Source of the DNA: Paenibacillus sp. PCH8
GTDB taxonomy: Bacteria > Bacillota > Bacilli > Paenibacillales > Paenibacillaceae
DNA: 64,000 bases
Direction of reading: 5' to 3'
Assembly (NCBI RefSeq): GCF_002968835.1
Contig: NZ_PKQK01000001.1
Span: 992,001-1,056,000, forward strand
The number at the start of each line of letters is the position of its first letter. Position 1 is the first letter of the stretch. Made by a program: the position numbers and the translations under genes. This document shows positions 35,184 through 44,044 of this stretch, piece after piece. The notes beneath the pieces were generated by a model that was given only the letters and a program-made list of their open reading frames with translations, was not told where the DNA came from and ran no database searches.

Positions 35184-37967
35184 TTAGGCCTGCTTGAATT
35201 CAATCCAGTCGATCTGAAGGCCTGGTTTGGTGAAGTCCAGCTTCAATTCATACAGTCCTGCTTCAAGCTCTACTTTGACAAGTTTCTGTCTGATCCATTT
35301 GCCTTCCGTACCATTCGTTTGAATAGTCGTCACCAATTGGTCATTCAGGAGCAGGTTACACGCGCTTTGAGCAAGTTCCGGTTCAGGGGACATGATCTGA
35401 ACGATAATCCGATAATGGCCCGCCTCGTCCACTTTCATGTAGACAGGTTCGGCTACCGCAGGTTTCACCTGTGCGTTCTCAGTCAGCACTTGGACTTGCT
35501 CTGAAGAAAGAGACACATTCGCTTGGAATGAAGTCACATTCTCCACAATCTCATGTTTGCGGGAAGACACCGGTGCATTCATGATGAACTTGCAGATATT
35601 GATCGCTGAGCGTTGCAGCTCCCCGCGTGTCAGTGTTCCATTTTCCAAGGATTCAATCGTGTTGTCATCCCAGCCGTTGATCTCTGCGCCGTAGTTCGGT
35701 ACAACCATGTACAGATCATTCTGAGCACGGATCATCCAGTTGGTGTATTTGCGGTCAGGCTCTCCACCCTCGGTCACATCGTTCATAATGGCCCACCAGT
35801 CCGTCATGACGATTCCATCGAAATTCCACTCTCCACGTAGAATCGTAGTGTTCATATCGTAGTTGGAAGCCGCCCAATGTCCGTTAATCGGATTGTAGGA
35901 GGTCATGATGGAGTTGGCTCCGCCTTCTTTCACTGCGATTTCGAACCCTTTCAGGTAAATTTCACGCAGGGCACGTTCGGAGACAACAGCATCGACTTTG
36001 CTGCGATGTTTCTCCTGATTGTTGCAGGAAAAATGTTTTAGCGTGGCGTTGGAGCCACCCTTCATAATGCCTTTCGTACATGCTGCTGCAAATACACCCG
36101 AGATCAGCGGATCTTCGGAGAAGTACTCAAAGTTCCGGCCATTGAGCGGGCTTCGGCGGATATTAAGTCCAGGTCCGAGCAGGGCATCCACTTGATTTCT
36201 CAGCAATTCCTGCCCTTCCATGATATACAACTCTTCAACGAGATCCGTGTTCCATGTCGCCGCAAGCAACGTGCCGATGGATACCTGTGTGGCCTTCTCT
36301 CCACTATCCATACGAATACCGGATGGGCCATCTGCCGTACATGCTACCGGAATACCGTAGTTGAACAAGCTATCGCTAACGCCGCCAAATGCGGATGCCG
36401 TCCCCGAAGTCACCAGCGGGCTGCTCATGCCTTCGCCTCGGACAATTGCCGCCAGATCCTGATCGCTCAGTTGGGCGATGAAGGCTTCCAGACTCACTTT
36501 TCCAGCTTTGACATCACTCAGCTTGAAGCCCTGATTCCCCGTCTGCTCCAGTGTTTGCGGGAGATTCTGCTCGATCCGGTCTGCCATGGAAATTTTACGC
36601 TTAGGCACGTCTACATAGATCAACTCGTATGACCCGTCTGCTTGGCGAACACCCGGTTTCATTCGTGTAAAGTCTTCGGTAGGGGCCATCGCTTCTTGCA
36701 GTTGCTCCACCAACTGGACGGATTCAATAACGTAACCATCCTGTCCATCTACACTAATATGCTCCACTTGTTTCACACTGGTACCAACATGCAACCGGTA
36801 TGTGCCTTCTTCCAGAACGTAAGCAGAAGCATAACCTGTAACACCTGCATCATCATAGGATGCCATAGCATGGATGGGGAAGCTGATCGTCAGAAGCTCC
36901 GACTCGCCCGGCTGAAGCAGTCCTGTTTTGCCAAAAGCGATCAGCGCCTTCACAGGTTGTCCCAGTTTACCTTGTGGTGCCTCGTAATACACCTGAACGA
37001 CTTCTTTGCCCGCATACGTTGTACCTGAGTTGGTCACATTCACACGGACTTCAATACAAGTCTCGCCGTTGTGGGATATAGATTTCGCTTCTTCAGGTTG
37101 GATCGCAAACGTCGTATAAGACAGACCGTAACCGAATTCAAACTGAACCTTCTCAGGTCGAAACGTTTCGAAATAACGATAGCCTACATAGATATCTTCT
37201 TGATAAAGGTTCTTGAACTCATTGCCATAGTTGCTTGTCGAAGGGTAATCCTCGATAGAATAGGCAATCGTATCCGTCAATTTACCACTTGGTGTAACGT
37301 CGCCCGCTAATACATCAGCAATTGCGTTGCCACCTTCCATGCCACCATGCCAAGAGTAGATTACGCCTTGAACCGGATGTAAATACGTTTCATTAAGCCA
37401 ACTCATGTCAATGATATTCGAGACATTCAGCACAACAACTGTGTGTTCAAAATGTGCCGTGACTTTCTTCAGCATGGCTTTCTCATCGTCTGTTAGTTGG
37501 TAGCTACCTGATGCATCGACATTATCCTGATCTTCCCCTGCTGTACGTCCAATGACAATAATTGCTTTGTCGGACTTGCTTCTAGCCTGAACAACCAGTT
37601 CATCCGTCAAAGGCATTTCCTTCTGATTCCATGGCTCGGCTGCCCATACTTTTCCGCCATCATCAAATGGATTTTCCTCGATCCACTTCTCATAGACAGC
37701 TGCCAGGTCTTCATTAACCGTTATATTCTTTTTGCTGCGCAGACCATCCAGCAGATTGGTTGTATAAGCCACATGAACACTACCGCCTGAACCCGTGCCG
37801 CTGCGATAATAATTGACTTGAATGCGACCAAAAACTGAAACGTTTTCGTTTTCACGAAGTGGAAGCACCTGTCCTTCATTTCTAAGCAAAACCGCTCCCT
37901 CAGCGGCGACTGTACGGCTAAACTCCGCAAACCCTTCCAATGGAACTCCAATTTGATGTGTGCTCAT
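35184..37967 (-). CDS. Domain-permuted GH3 beta-glycosidase
   Basis: This 927-aa enzyme has the GH3 domains in swapped order. The alpha/beta sandwich domain comes first (VSVFGRIQVNYYRSGTGSGG, then GNAIADVLAGDVTPSGKLTDT, about residues 30-280). An FnIII-like domain follows (about 305-410). The (beta/alpha)8 barrel comes next (about 510-800), with ACTADGPSGIR, LGPGLNIRRSPLNGRNFEYFSEDP and the nucleophile segment FDGIVMTDWWAIMND. The last roughly 90 residues form a beta-rich appended domain, possibly carbohydrate-binding. Swapped-order GH3 enzymes are known, for example in Ruminococcus. There is no signal peptide. It is a single gene with its own terminator. Confidence 0.9.
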   Translation of the reverse strand: MSTHQIGVPLEGFAEFSRTVAAEGAVLLRNEGQVLPLRENENVSVFGRIQVNYYRSGTGSGGSVHVAYTTNLLDGLRSKKNITVNEDLAAVYEKWIEENPFDDGGKVWAAEPWNQKEMPLTDELVVQARSKSDKAIIVIGRTAGEDQDNVDASGSYQLTDDEKAMLKKVTAHFEHTVVVLNVSNIIDMSWLNETYLHPVQGVIYSWHGGMEGGNAIADVLAGDVTPSGKLTDTIAYSIEDYPSTSNYGNEFKNLYQEDIYVGYRYFETFRPEKVQFEFGYGLSYTTFAIQPEEAKSISHNGETCIEVRVNVTNSGTTYAGKEVVQVYYEAPQGKLGQPVKALIAFGKTGLLQPGESELLTISFPIHAMASYDDAGVTGYASAYVLEEGTYRLHVGTSVKQVEHISVDGQDGYVIESVQLVEQLQEAMAPTEDFTRMKPGVRQADGSYELIYVDVPKRKISMADRIEQNLPQTLEQTGNQGFKLSDVKAGKVSLEAFIAQLSDQDLAAIVRGEGMSSPLVTSGTASAFGGVSDSLFNYGIPVACTADGPSGIRMDSGEKATQVSIGTLLAATWNTDLVEELYIMEGQELLRNQVDALLGPGLNIRRSPLNGRNFEYFSEDPLISGVFAAACTKGIMKGGSNATLKHFSCNNQEKHRSKVDAVVSERALREIYLKGFEIAVKEGGANSIMTSYNPINGHWAASNYDMNTTILRGEWNFDGIVMTDWWAIMNDVTEGGEPDRKYTNWMIRAQNDLYMVVPNYGAEINGWDDNTIESLENGTLTRGELQRSAINICKFIMNAPVSSRKHEIVENVTSFQANVSLSSEQVQVLTENAQVKPAVAEPVYMKVDEAGHYRIIVQIMSPEPELAQSACNLLLNDQLVTTIQTNGTEGKWIRQKLVKVELEAGLYELKLDFTKPGLQIDWIEFKQA

Positions 37968-38047
37968 TAATTTCCCTCCTGATTTTCATCCCCATGTCTT
38001 TGATTAAATAGACTATTCAATCCTATGGCAGATTCACTTGTACATAG

Positions 38048-38086
38048 TCTCATATTAACAGATTCTATAGATGAAAATATATGAGA
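38048..38086. promoter_or_regulatory. Inverted repeat upstream of the permuted GH3
   Basis: TCTCATAT and ATATGAGA form perfect 8-bp arms 23 bp apart, in the AT-rich region about 80-120 bp upstream of the GH3 start. It may be an operator; no regulator is adjacent. Confidence 0.3.
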
Positions 38087-38132
38087 ATTATGCTTTTTCA
38101 TAGATTAAGCCCCATCCTAATATACTGTATGC

Positions 38133-38164
38133 TAAAAAGCCACAGACATGGCTGTCTGTGACTT
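38133..38164 (-). terminator. Terminator of the LtrA gene
   Basis: Minus-strand AGTCACAGACA-GCCA-TGTCTGTGGCT is followed by TTTTT, about 27 nt past the stop at 38191. Confidence 0.85.
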
Positions 38165-38190
38165 CCTTCTTTTGGGATCAAAATGGCCTG

Positions 38191-39279
38191 TCAGGTCGTA
38201 AGCTTCGCGTACACCAGAAAGAATAACATGTCCTCCCCCATGATGACATAGCCTGGAACCCGGTAGACCAGATCCACAATGACAAAGGCAATTAACAGTC
38301 CCACCATCACTGCCAGATGACGTGGACCGAGACGTAGATGCGCGTGTCTGTAGCGATGGAACACAAGTGAGGTTGACAGAAAATACAGCAATGCCGAGCC
38401 AAACACAAACCCCAGCATGAACACATAGTTTAGCTGATTCTGATACAACAGCTGGATGGAAGCGGCAATCATGCTCATGGAGATGTAGATAAACAGATGA
38501 CCGTATATAATCCCTTGCCCGGCTGTCTGAATCTCTTTACTTACCTTTTTCTCCACGTTGTCGAAGTACTGCCACCATATCGCGATGACAAATATGGACG
38601 TAAAGGCGGCAAACAGAATGGATTTCATATCCCATTGATCCGCCTGCAACACAGCGATGATACTCACAACTGATTCGCCCAACAGGATCAATGTAAAGAG
38701 AGCAAAACGCTCCAGCAGGTGATGGGTCTGAACGGGTACTTTCACCAGATTTTTGCGACCGATCAGCGGAAGGACAATATCCACGGCAATACCCGCGTAT
38801 AATATTACGTAGCGCAACCAGGAATCAAAAAATAGTGAACCCGATGAGATCAGTATGCCAATAAGGAAACAGGTACCCAAGTAACGCGCAGCTTGCTGTT
38901 GATGGGCGCCTTTCGACTTGTGAGCCGTCAGATACTGTATCGCTGTAAACGCCCTTGAACCGATATACCCCACGAAGAAGGACAGGTAATATTGGTCAAA
39001 ATGGGTGGAGAGGCTCGCCGTCATGATCATAACGGATAGAAGCTGAAGGATGAGGAATATTCTGTGGAGCAGGATGTCTTGCCCATATCGGTTAATAAAC
39101 AGGGTCTGACCAACCCATGCCCACCAAACAGGGATGAAAATGAGTACAAACTTCATTAAATATTCAAACGTGATTACGCCGTGTTCGGCATGTAACAAGA
39201 CATGACCCGCTTTGGAGACCGCCGCTACGAAGAGCAGATCATAAAACAGCTCCAGCCAGGTAACCTTTTTCTCCATCAT
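38191..39279 (-). CDS. Low temperature requirement A family membrane protein
   Basis: This 362-aa protein has about ten to eleven membrane helices and begins with the LtrA hallmark KKVTWLELFYDLLFVAAVSK. GESVVSIIAVLQ and FVIAIWWQYFD are further family segments. LtrA was named from a Listeria cold-growth mutant; the biochemical role is not known. It is a single gene with its own terminator. Its upstream region contains a CATTTACACA/TGTGTAAATG inverted repeat (39302-39360) that encloses one border of the dispersed repeat family. Confidence 0.9.
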   Translation of the reverse strand: MMEKKVTWLELFYDLLFVAAVSKAGHVLLHAEHGVITFEYLMKFVLIFIPVWWAWVGQTLFINRYGQDILLHRIFLILQLLSVMIMTASLSTHFDQYYLSFFVGYIGSRAFTAIQYLTAHKSKGAHQQQAARYLGTCFLIGILISSGSLFFDSWLRYVILYAGIAVDIVLPLIGRKNLVKVPVQTHHLLERFALFTLILLGESVVSIIAVLQADQWDMKSILFAAFTSIFVIAIWWQYFDNVEKKVSKEIQTAGQGIIYGHLFIYISMSMIAASIQLLYQNQLNYVFMLGFVFGSALLYFLSTSLVFHRYRHAHLRLGPRHLAVMVGLLIAFVIVDLVYRVPGYVIMGEDMLFFLVYAKLTT

Positions 39280-39301
39280 CCTTCGATACTCCTTTGTTTT
39301 T

Positions 39302-39360
39302 CATTTACACATACACTTTGATGACAGAATTACCTTCCAATCGCTGTTATTGTGTAAATG
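39302..39360. repeat. Inverted repeat enclosing a dispersed-repeat border (copy C)
   Basis: Perfect 10-bp arms, CATTTACACA and TGTGTAAATG, enclose ACCTTCCAATCGCTGTTAT, which matches the left border of the variable-stem repeats at 27826 and 29232 and a solitary border at 44013-44031. Confidence 0.45.
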
Positions 39361-39403
39361 GATCGTTCAACCTATATAAACCTATATAGTAATAGAACTC
39401 TTA

Positions 39404-40360
39404 TTAATTCGAAGCTGTGGCAGGTACGAGTGTTCTGACCACGATCGGTTGCAGATTGTCCTCAATCTGAGGGCGGTATTTCTCAAACCACTCAGGCAGC
39501 ATTAATTTCTGTCCAAGTGACTCAGCCGGTTCATCTTTGGCAAAGCCCGGAGGATCTGTAGCAATTTCGAACAGAATGCCGCCAGCTTCTCTGAAGTAGA
39601 TTGCGTTAAAATACTGACGATCCCGAACTGGCGTCGGTTGATATCCGTACTCGCGCACAGCTTCACTCCATTGTGCATGTTCCGCGTCATCTGTAGCGCG
39701 CCATGCAATATGGTGCACCGTTCCAGCACCGCCCATACCCAGAGGTATACGGGTCACCGGAACATCTACCACATTACCGATATCCCCACTAGACCGGAAA
39801 CGGGCATACTCCTCATTTTCACCCACTCTGACGAATCCCATGATTTTCTCAAGCGCATCCATCGTTCTTGGCGGATTAACACTGAACAGAACAGCCCCGC
39901 CGAAACCTTTGATCGCTTGATCTGTTGGAATTCCTTCGTGCGCCCAAGTACTGGTTGCTCCCTCTTCCCGTTCAACAAGCTCCAGCCGCAGGCCTTCGCT
40001 ATCTTCGAATTGAAGCAGTTCCTCGTTGAAACGACTTGTTCTGGTTACGTCAATACTATACTGCTTCAGGCGTTCCTGCCAGAAGCCAATAGTCCCAGGA
40101 GGAATGACATAGGAAGTGATACCGACCTGTCCTCCGCCAATTTTGCCTCGTGGTGATCCAGCGGATGGGAAGAAGGTAATGATCGTTCCCGGGCTTCCGT
40201 GTTCATCTCCGAAATACAGATGGTATACATCCGGTGCATCGAAGTTAATTGTTTTTTTCACGAGACGAAGTCCCAGAACTCCGGCATAAAAGTCAACGTT
40301 GGCCTGTGGGTCTCCTGCGAAAGCTGTAATATGGTGAATACCTGCTGTTTGAATGTTCAT
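39404..40360 (-). CDS. Ring-cleaving dioxygenase of the MhqA/MhqO type
   Basis: The ATG at 40360 (MNIQTAGIHHITAFAG) follows AAGGAGG and gives 318 aa. Two VOC modules are present: HHITAFAGDPQANVDFYAGVLGLRLVKKT and, after about residue 150, GTVHHIAWRATDDAEHAQW. FREAGGILFEIATDPPGF supplies the last metal-ligand segment. In B. subtilis the MhqA/MhqO/MhqE proteins are induced by quinones through MhqR. An 18-bp MhqR-like palindrome lies about 87 bp upstream, so quinone or electrophile control is likely. Confidence 0.88.
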   Translation of the reverse strand: MNIQTAGIHHITAFAGDPQANVDFYAGVLGLRLVKKTINFDAPDVYHLYFGDEHGSPGTIITFFPSAGSPRGKIGGGQVGITSYVIPPGTIGFWQERLKQYSIDVTRTSRFNEELLQFEDSEGLRLELVEREEGATSTWAHEGIPTDQAIKGFGGAVLFSVNPPRTMDALEKIMGFVRVGENEEYARFRSSGDIGNVVDVPVTRIPLGMGGAGTVHHIAWRATDDAEHAQWSEAVREYGYQPTPVRDRQYFNAIYFREAGGILFEIATDPPGFAKDEPAESLGQKLMLPEWFEKYRPQIEDNLQPIVVRTLVPATASN

Positions 40361-40446
40361 GATCAATTCCTCCTTGGTTTGGTAAGCTAAATAAGTATGG
40401 GCGATGCAAATGTGTGACGAGAAACTCATTTATAATTAATTTGTAT

Positions 40447-40464
40447 TATCTTTAAGTTAAGATA
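40447..40464. promoter_or_regulatory. MhqR-like operator 1
   Basis: TATCTT-TAAGTT-AAGATA is an 18-bp inverted repeat in the promoter region of the dioxygenase gene. It resembles the MhqR operator I recall from B. subtilis (TATCTCGAATTCGAGATA). A second copy with identical arms and spacing is at 40811. Confidence 0.5.
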
Positions 40465-40504
40465 TATGGTCTGTTGGACCAGCGACATCGTTCTGATGGT
40501 TAAA

Positions 40505-40529
40505 AGCAGAATGCTATTGATTCTGCTTG
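40505..40529 (-). terminator. Terminator overlapping the end of the DUF896 gene
   Basis: Minus-strand AAGCAGAAT-N7-ATTCTGCTT is followed by TTAA. The upstream arm lies within the last codons of the gene. Confidence 0.6.
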
Positions 40530-40744
40530 GAAGCCTGTTCTTGTTTCAATTTATCTGGAGTCACGTCATCGCCGTTCGGATCATAGATGGTTGCATTCAG
40601 TAGAATGTCGTTGACCGAACCGCGAAAAGTTTGCAGGTATTCCTGGCGAAGACGAACTTGTTCCTCTTTCTCCATCTCCGTCAATCCGCCCTCTTTGGCT
40701 TTTCTTGAAAGTTCATTTATTCTGGTCAATGTTGGGATCATCAT
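40514..40744 (-). CDS. DUF896 (YnzC-type) protein
   Basis: This 76-aa protein has the family pattern IPTLTRINELSRKAKEGGLT, then EEQVRLRQEYLQTFR and a disordered polar tail ending QEQASKQNQ. DUF896 proteins (YnzC, YneA-linked in B. subtilis) are small helical proteins of unknown role, some in SOS-linked operons. Here the gene stands alone behind an MhqR-like operator. ATG 40744 follows GGAGAGATCAAG; the ATG at 40741 is equally possible. Confidence 0.88.
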   Translation of the reverse strand: MMIPTLTRINELSRKAKEGGLTEMEKEEQVRLRQEYLQTFRGSVNDILLNATIYDPNGDDVTPDKLKQEQASKQNQ

Positions 40745-40810
40745 CTTGATCTCTCCTCATGTAATGGATTAAAGATATTTGTTCTTGGTGGATTTTATAT
40801 TTAAATTAAA

Positions 40811-40828
40811 TATCTTAATGTAAAGATA
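40811..40828. promoter_or_regulatory. MhqR-like operator 2
   Basis: TATCTT-AATGTA-AAGATA has the same arms and 6-bp centre length as the site at 40447. It lies about 67 bp upstream of the DUF896 start. Confidence 0.5.
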
Positions 40829-40925
40829 AATCATTTTTGATTCATTGTCAACTCTTTTATCCAAACTAAAATAATCCACCAACTTCTCCTCTTCTTCGCC
40901 AGAATGCTTTAAGTATTAATACGAA

Positions 40926-40975
40926 TTAAAAATGGCCCGCTCCGCAGTAATTTACTTACTGCGGAGCGGGCCATT
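40926..40975. terminator. Strong terminator of the pspA-ydjGHI operon
   Basis: A 20-bp perfect stem (AATGGCCCGCTCCGCAGTAA with its complement) and a GTAAA loop are followed by TTT-AATT on the minus strand. It ends the operon 16 nt past the stop at 40991. Confidence 0.9.
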
Positions 40976-40990
40976 CATATCATTACTTCA

Positions 40991-42043
40991 TTATCCCAGC
41001 TTATGACCACAATCCGGACAGAAGTTGGCTCCTTCATTTTTGGCACCACAGTTCGGGCAGAAGTTCGGCTTCTTGTTGCCCTCTGTAGATGAAGATGTAC
41101 CCGAATCCCCGTTGGCATTTCCCGCTGGCTTCTGGTCGGCATTCTGATTCTGAGAAGAGCCCGCATTGTTGTTCTGATTCTGACCTTGGTTCTGGTTGTT
41201 CTGGTTCATATTCTTCATCATCTCATTGGCCATATTCATGCCCATCATCATACCAGCCATATCCGAAGCCGCGCCCCCGCCCTGTACTTTACCGGATGAG
41301 ATGCCGTCTGTCATGCTGACCTGCTGATACTTCTGCAGATTACCAACCATCTCGTGCGAAGCGGTCTTCGTAATCATATCCTGAATTTCTTGCGGGTAAT
41401 TGAAGCTCATCACCTGGAAACCGGTAATTCCAATACCGATATCCATCATCTGCATATCCAGATCTTCCTGAATACCCTTGGCAATATCCGATGCATTGGC
41501 CTGAAGGTTGAACATATCCTTCCCTTCACGGCTAATCCACTTCATCAGAAGCTGATCCAGCACGGAAGTGATACGGATTTTGACATCATCGACGAGATAA
41601 CTCTGCTTGATGCCCGCGATTTTATCAATCAGGGTCACATAGTCACTCACTTTGAAATTAAATGTTCCGTTGGCCCGAATCGGCATACCGCCTGGAAGTT
41701 GTGGTGTCGGAATCAATACCGGGCTTTGTGTGCCCCAGCGCACGGTGAACTCTTTTGTATTTACAAACAATACTTCGACCCGCATGCCGCTGTTGAATCC
41801 GAATTTGAATCCTTTTAATGTAGAAAGAAACGGAATGATCTCGGAATCGATATTAAACGATCCTTCGTCCTCAAAAATCCCCTCCACTTTACCGTTATTC
41901 AGGAAAATGGCATCCTGACCTGAACGGATAATCAGTTTACTCCCCTTCTTGATCTCCCGGTTACTCCACTTCCAGAATATCATGTCATCTCTGAACTCTT
42001 CCCATTCCACCACATTCGAAAATTGATTTTTGAAAAATCCCAT
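40991..42043 (-). CDS. ydjI: SPFH-domain protein with C-terminal zinc ribbon (YdjI-like)
   Basis: The start at 42043 (MGFFKNQFSNVVEW) gives 350 aa; an ATG 30 nt upstream is too close to its purine tract. An SPFH/virion-core-like domain spans residues 15-240. A Met/Asn/Gln-rich low-complexity segment follows (about 255-315), and two CxxC pairs (FCPNCGAKNEGANFCPDCG) at the end form a zinc ribbon. In B. subtilis YdjI anchors YdjG/YdjH and PspA at the membrane in the SigW-controlled operon. Gene order here is the same. Confidence 0.88.
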   Translation of the reverse strand: MGFFKNQFSNVVEWEEFRDDMIFWKWSNREIKKGSKLIIRSGQDAIFLNNGKVEGIFEDEGSFNIDSEIIPFLSTLKGFKFGFNSGMRVEVLFVNTKEFTVRWGTQSPVLIPTPQLPGGMPIRANGTFNFKVSDYVTLIDKIAGIKQSYLVDDVKIRITSVLDQLLMKWISREGKDMFNLQANASDIAKGIQEDLDMQMMDIGIGITGFQVMSFNYPQEIQDMITKTASHEMVGNLQKYQQVSMTDGISSGKVQGGGAASDMAGMMMGMNMANEMMKNMNQNNQNQGQNQNNNAGSSQNQNADQKPAGNANGDSGTSSSTEGNKKPNFCPNCGAKNEGANFCPDCGHKLG

Positions 42044-42119
42044 ACTCGTTCCCATCCCTTCTATAGTACGCATTGTGTACCATCATGCCTGCGTTGAGTT
42101 ATTTCGAATATCCGTTATG

Positions 42120-42920
42120 CTAAAATGAACCTCTACTTCCACTGTGTGAGTGACCACCTCGGGAGGTACCTCCACCGCCGCCACCGCCACCGTTGTTATT
42201 ATTCTTCTCGATTTTGCGTTTGGTTACGGTTGTACGGATATAACGATCCTGACGATCAGTTACACTGGAATTACTTGAGTCCTCGTAAGTTGCACGATTG
42301 ACCGTAACTCGCCCACCGGAACGGTAGGTCATCATACCAACTACAATACCTCCAAGAACCACAGATACACCTAACTGGAACCAACCGTTGAACAAAATAT
42401 TGTTTGGATTCACACCAGGTTCATACCCCATATATTTGTAAGAGAGCTCAATATATTTCTCAAATGCAAGTTTATAATCCCCACTTGATAATTCAGAGGT
42501 AATTCGGGTACGGATAGAATCAAGCCGTTGATCGCTCAGATATTCTTTTGCCTTATAAAATCCAGCCAGATACACTTCGCGATTATTCATATCCATCGTC
42601 AATATGACAGCATTACCGAATTTCTTATCGTACCCCAGCCCCTGCTCATCATAGAAATCTTCAGTTAATAACTGCACATCCTGATTCTCTGTATTATCTG
42701 TTGTCAGAATGATAAAGTCCGTCTGCCTCTCGGCGCCATACTGATTCGCAAGTGCGTTCAGTTCACTCTTCTCCTGCTCACTCAGCAGGTTGGCCTCATC
42801 GTAGATGAGATTTTTGTTCTCCGCTGCGGATGCTGATGACATGGGAATCAACGGAGCGACAAGGGTGAGCATGAGTAAAATGAGCGTAGCCATCACGGCC
42901 ACAGGTCCTCTTTTTCTCAC
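42120..42920 (-). CDS. ydjH: TPM-domain membrane protein (YdjH-like)
   Basis: The GTG at 42920 is 9 nt after GGAGG and overlaps the ydjG stop by 4 nt. The 266-aa protein has a signal peptide or membrane segment (VAVMATLILLMLTLVAP) and a TPM/phosphatase-like domain (LIYDEANLLSEQEKSELN, then GNAVILTMDMNNREVYLAG). A second helix lies near 190-210, and the tail is Gly-rich, ending GGGTSRGGHSHSGSRGSF. It is third in the pspA operon and probably acts with YdjG in membrane stress. Confidence 0.85.
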   Translation of the reverse strand: MRKRGPVAVMATLILLMLTLVAPLIPMSSASAAENKNLIYDEANLLSEQEKSELNALANQYGAERQTDFIILTTDNTENQDVQLLTEDFYDEQGLGYDKKFGNAVILTMDMNNREVYLAGFYKAKEYLSDQRLDSIRTRITSELSSGDYKLAFEKYIELSYKYMGYEPGVNPNNILFNGWFQLGVSVVLGGIVVGMMTYRSGGRVTVNRATYEDSSNSSVTDRQDRYIRTTVTKRKIEKNNNNGGGGGGGGTSRGGHSHSGSRGSF

Positions 42921-43948
42921 AGGAATCCACCTCCCATCATCCAGGAAACCAGCTTCAGTGACAACAAGGAGACCGCAGACACCCCTGCGAACCATCCAGC
43001 CACTTTGGCTTTGCTGATCGGCGGTTTGCCTACCACTTTACCCGTCTGACCATTCATGGCAAACGTGTACTGTGCACGATTGAAGTCATAGTTGACCATC
43101 CATACCGGAAGCAGCACATAGTCCGCATTTTTGAGCTTGGTATCGATCTGTTTATCCGTGTAGCTCACGCTTGTATAACCGGATACGGTGGAAGCGATAT
43201 AAGAATCGATGTACGATCTCGTTTTGTCCTTGGCCCGTGGGAAAAGTTCCTCGTCCGTATAACTGTATTTTTCCGCAATATACCCCGCCAGATACGGGGT
43301 CTTGAACAATTTCAGCTGATTATACGGGAAAGGCTCCAGCTTATCCATCAGTTCATCCTTCATTTTCTCCGATGCATCAATGGGCAGGTTCACATAATTC
43401 AGCCGAATTCTGCGATATATATCGAAATGCTGTGTCTCCGTGTAATGGTAATCTCCCTGGGTGTAGGATCTGACCTTGGTGCCACGGCCGTGCACTTCGA
43501 TTTTGTTATGTAACTCATACAACCAGAACGGCACGTACATGCCGGTAATGCTCTGAATCCGGTCAGCTGACATGAAACCACTTGGGGTTAAAAGGCCGTT
43601 TCGGCACCATTTTTTGAATGCCTGCTTGGCTTCTTCCTTATTGATGGAAAAGGGAATTACCATCGCCGGGGCCAAATTGCCCGACAGCCGATCACTCAGT
43701 ACAACGGCTGCGCCGCAGAAACTGCATGTCGTCGCACTCGTCTCCGGCTCGGTCACAATGTCCGCACCACAGCTATTGCAGTGGTATTCCTTGACTTCAT
43801 TTTCCGTAAACACCTGTCTCTTCAATGGATCTGGAATCTGCTCTATGTTGTCCTGACGGCCACAGCTGGGACAGGATAACGCACCTGACACACTGTCAAA
43901 GATCATGCCACTGCCACAGTTAGGGCATTTATATTCAATTACTGGCAT
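42917..43948 (-). CDS. ydjG: Zinc-ribbon membrane protein (YdjG-like)
   Basis: This 343-aa protein has two N-terminal zinc ribbons: CPNCGSG...CPSCGRQ (about 8-33) and CNSCGAD...CSFCGAA (about 57-80). A soluble middle domain follows (PFSINKEEAKQAFKKW, SYTQGDYHYTETQHFD, LPVWMVNYDF), and there is one C-terminal helix (KVAGWFAGVSAVSLLSLKLVSW). It is the TFIIB-like zinc-ribbon partner of YdjH and YdjI. It overlaps ydjH by 4 nt, which indicates translational coupling. Confidence 0.87.
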   Translation of the reverse strand: MPVIEYKCPNCGSGMIFDSVSGALSCPSCGRQDNIEQIPDPLKRQVFTENEVKEYHCNSCGADIVTEPETSATTCSFCGAAVVLSDRLSGNLAPAMVIPFSINKEEAKQAFKKWCRNGLLTPSGFMSADRIQSITGMYVPFWLYELHNKIEVHGRGTKVRSYTQGDYHYTETQHFDIYRRIRLNYVNLPIDASEKMKDELMDKLEPFPYNQLKLFKTPYLAGYIAEKYSYTDEELFPRAKDKTRSYIDSYIASTVSGYTSVSYTDKQIDTKLKNADYVLLPVWMVNYDFNRAQYTFAMNGQTGKVVGKPPISKAKVAGWFAGVSAVSLLSLKLVSWMMGGGFL

Positions 43949-44044
43949 CTGCTCACCTCAATGTTAACGAAATAGAATTAGAATTCATGTTGCATCCCTA
44001 CCCTGAAAAACAACCTTCCGATCGCTGTTGTCGTGTAGTTATTT

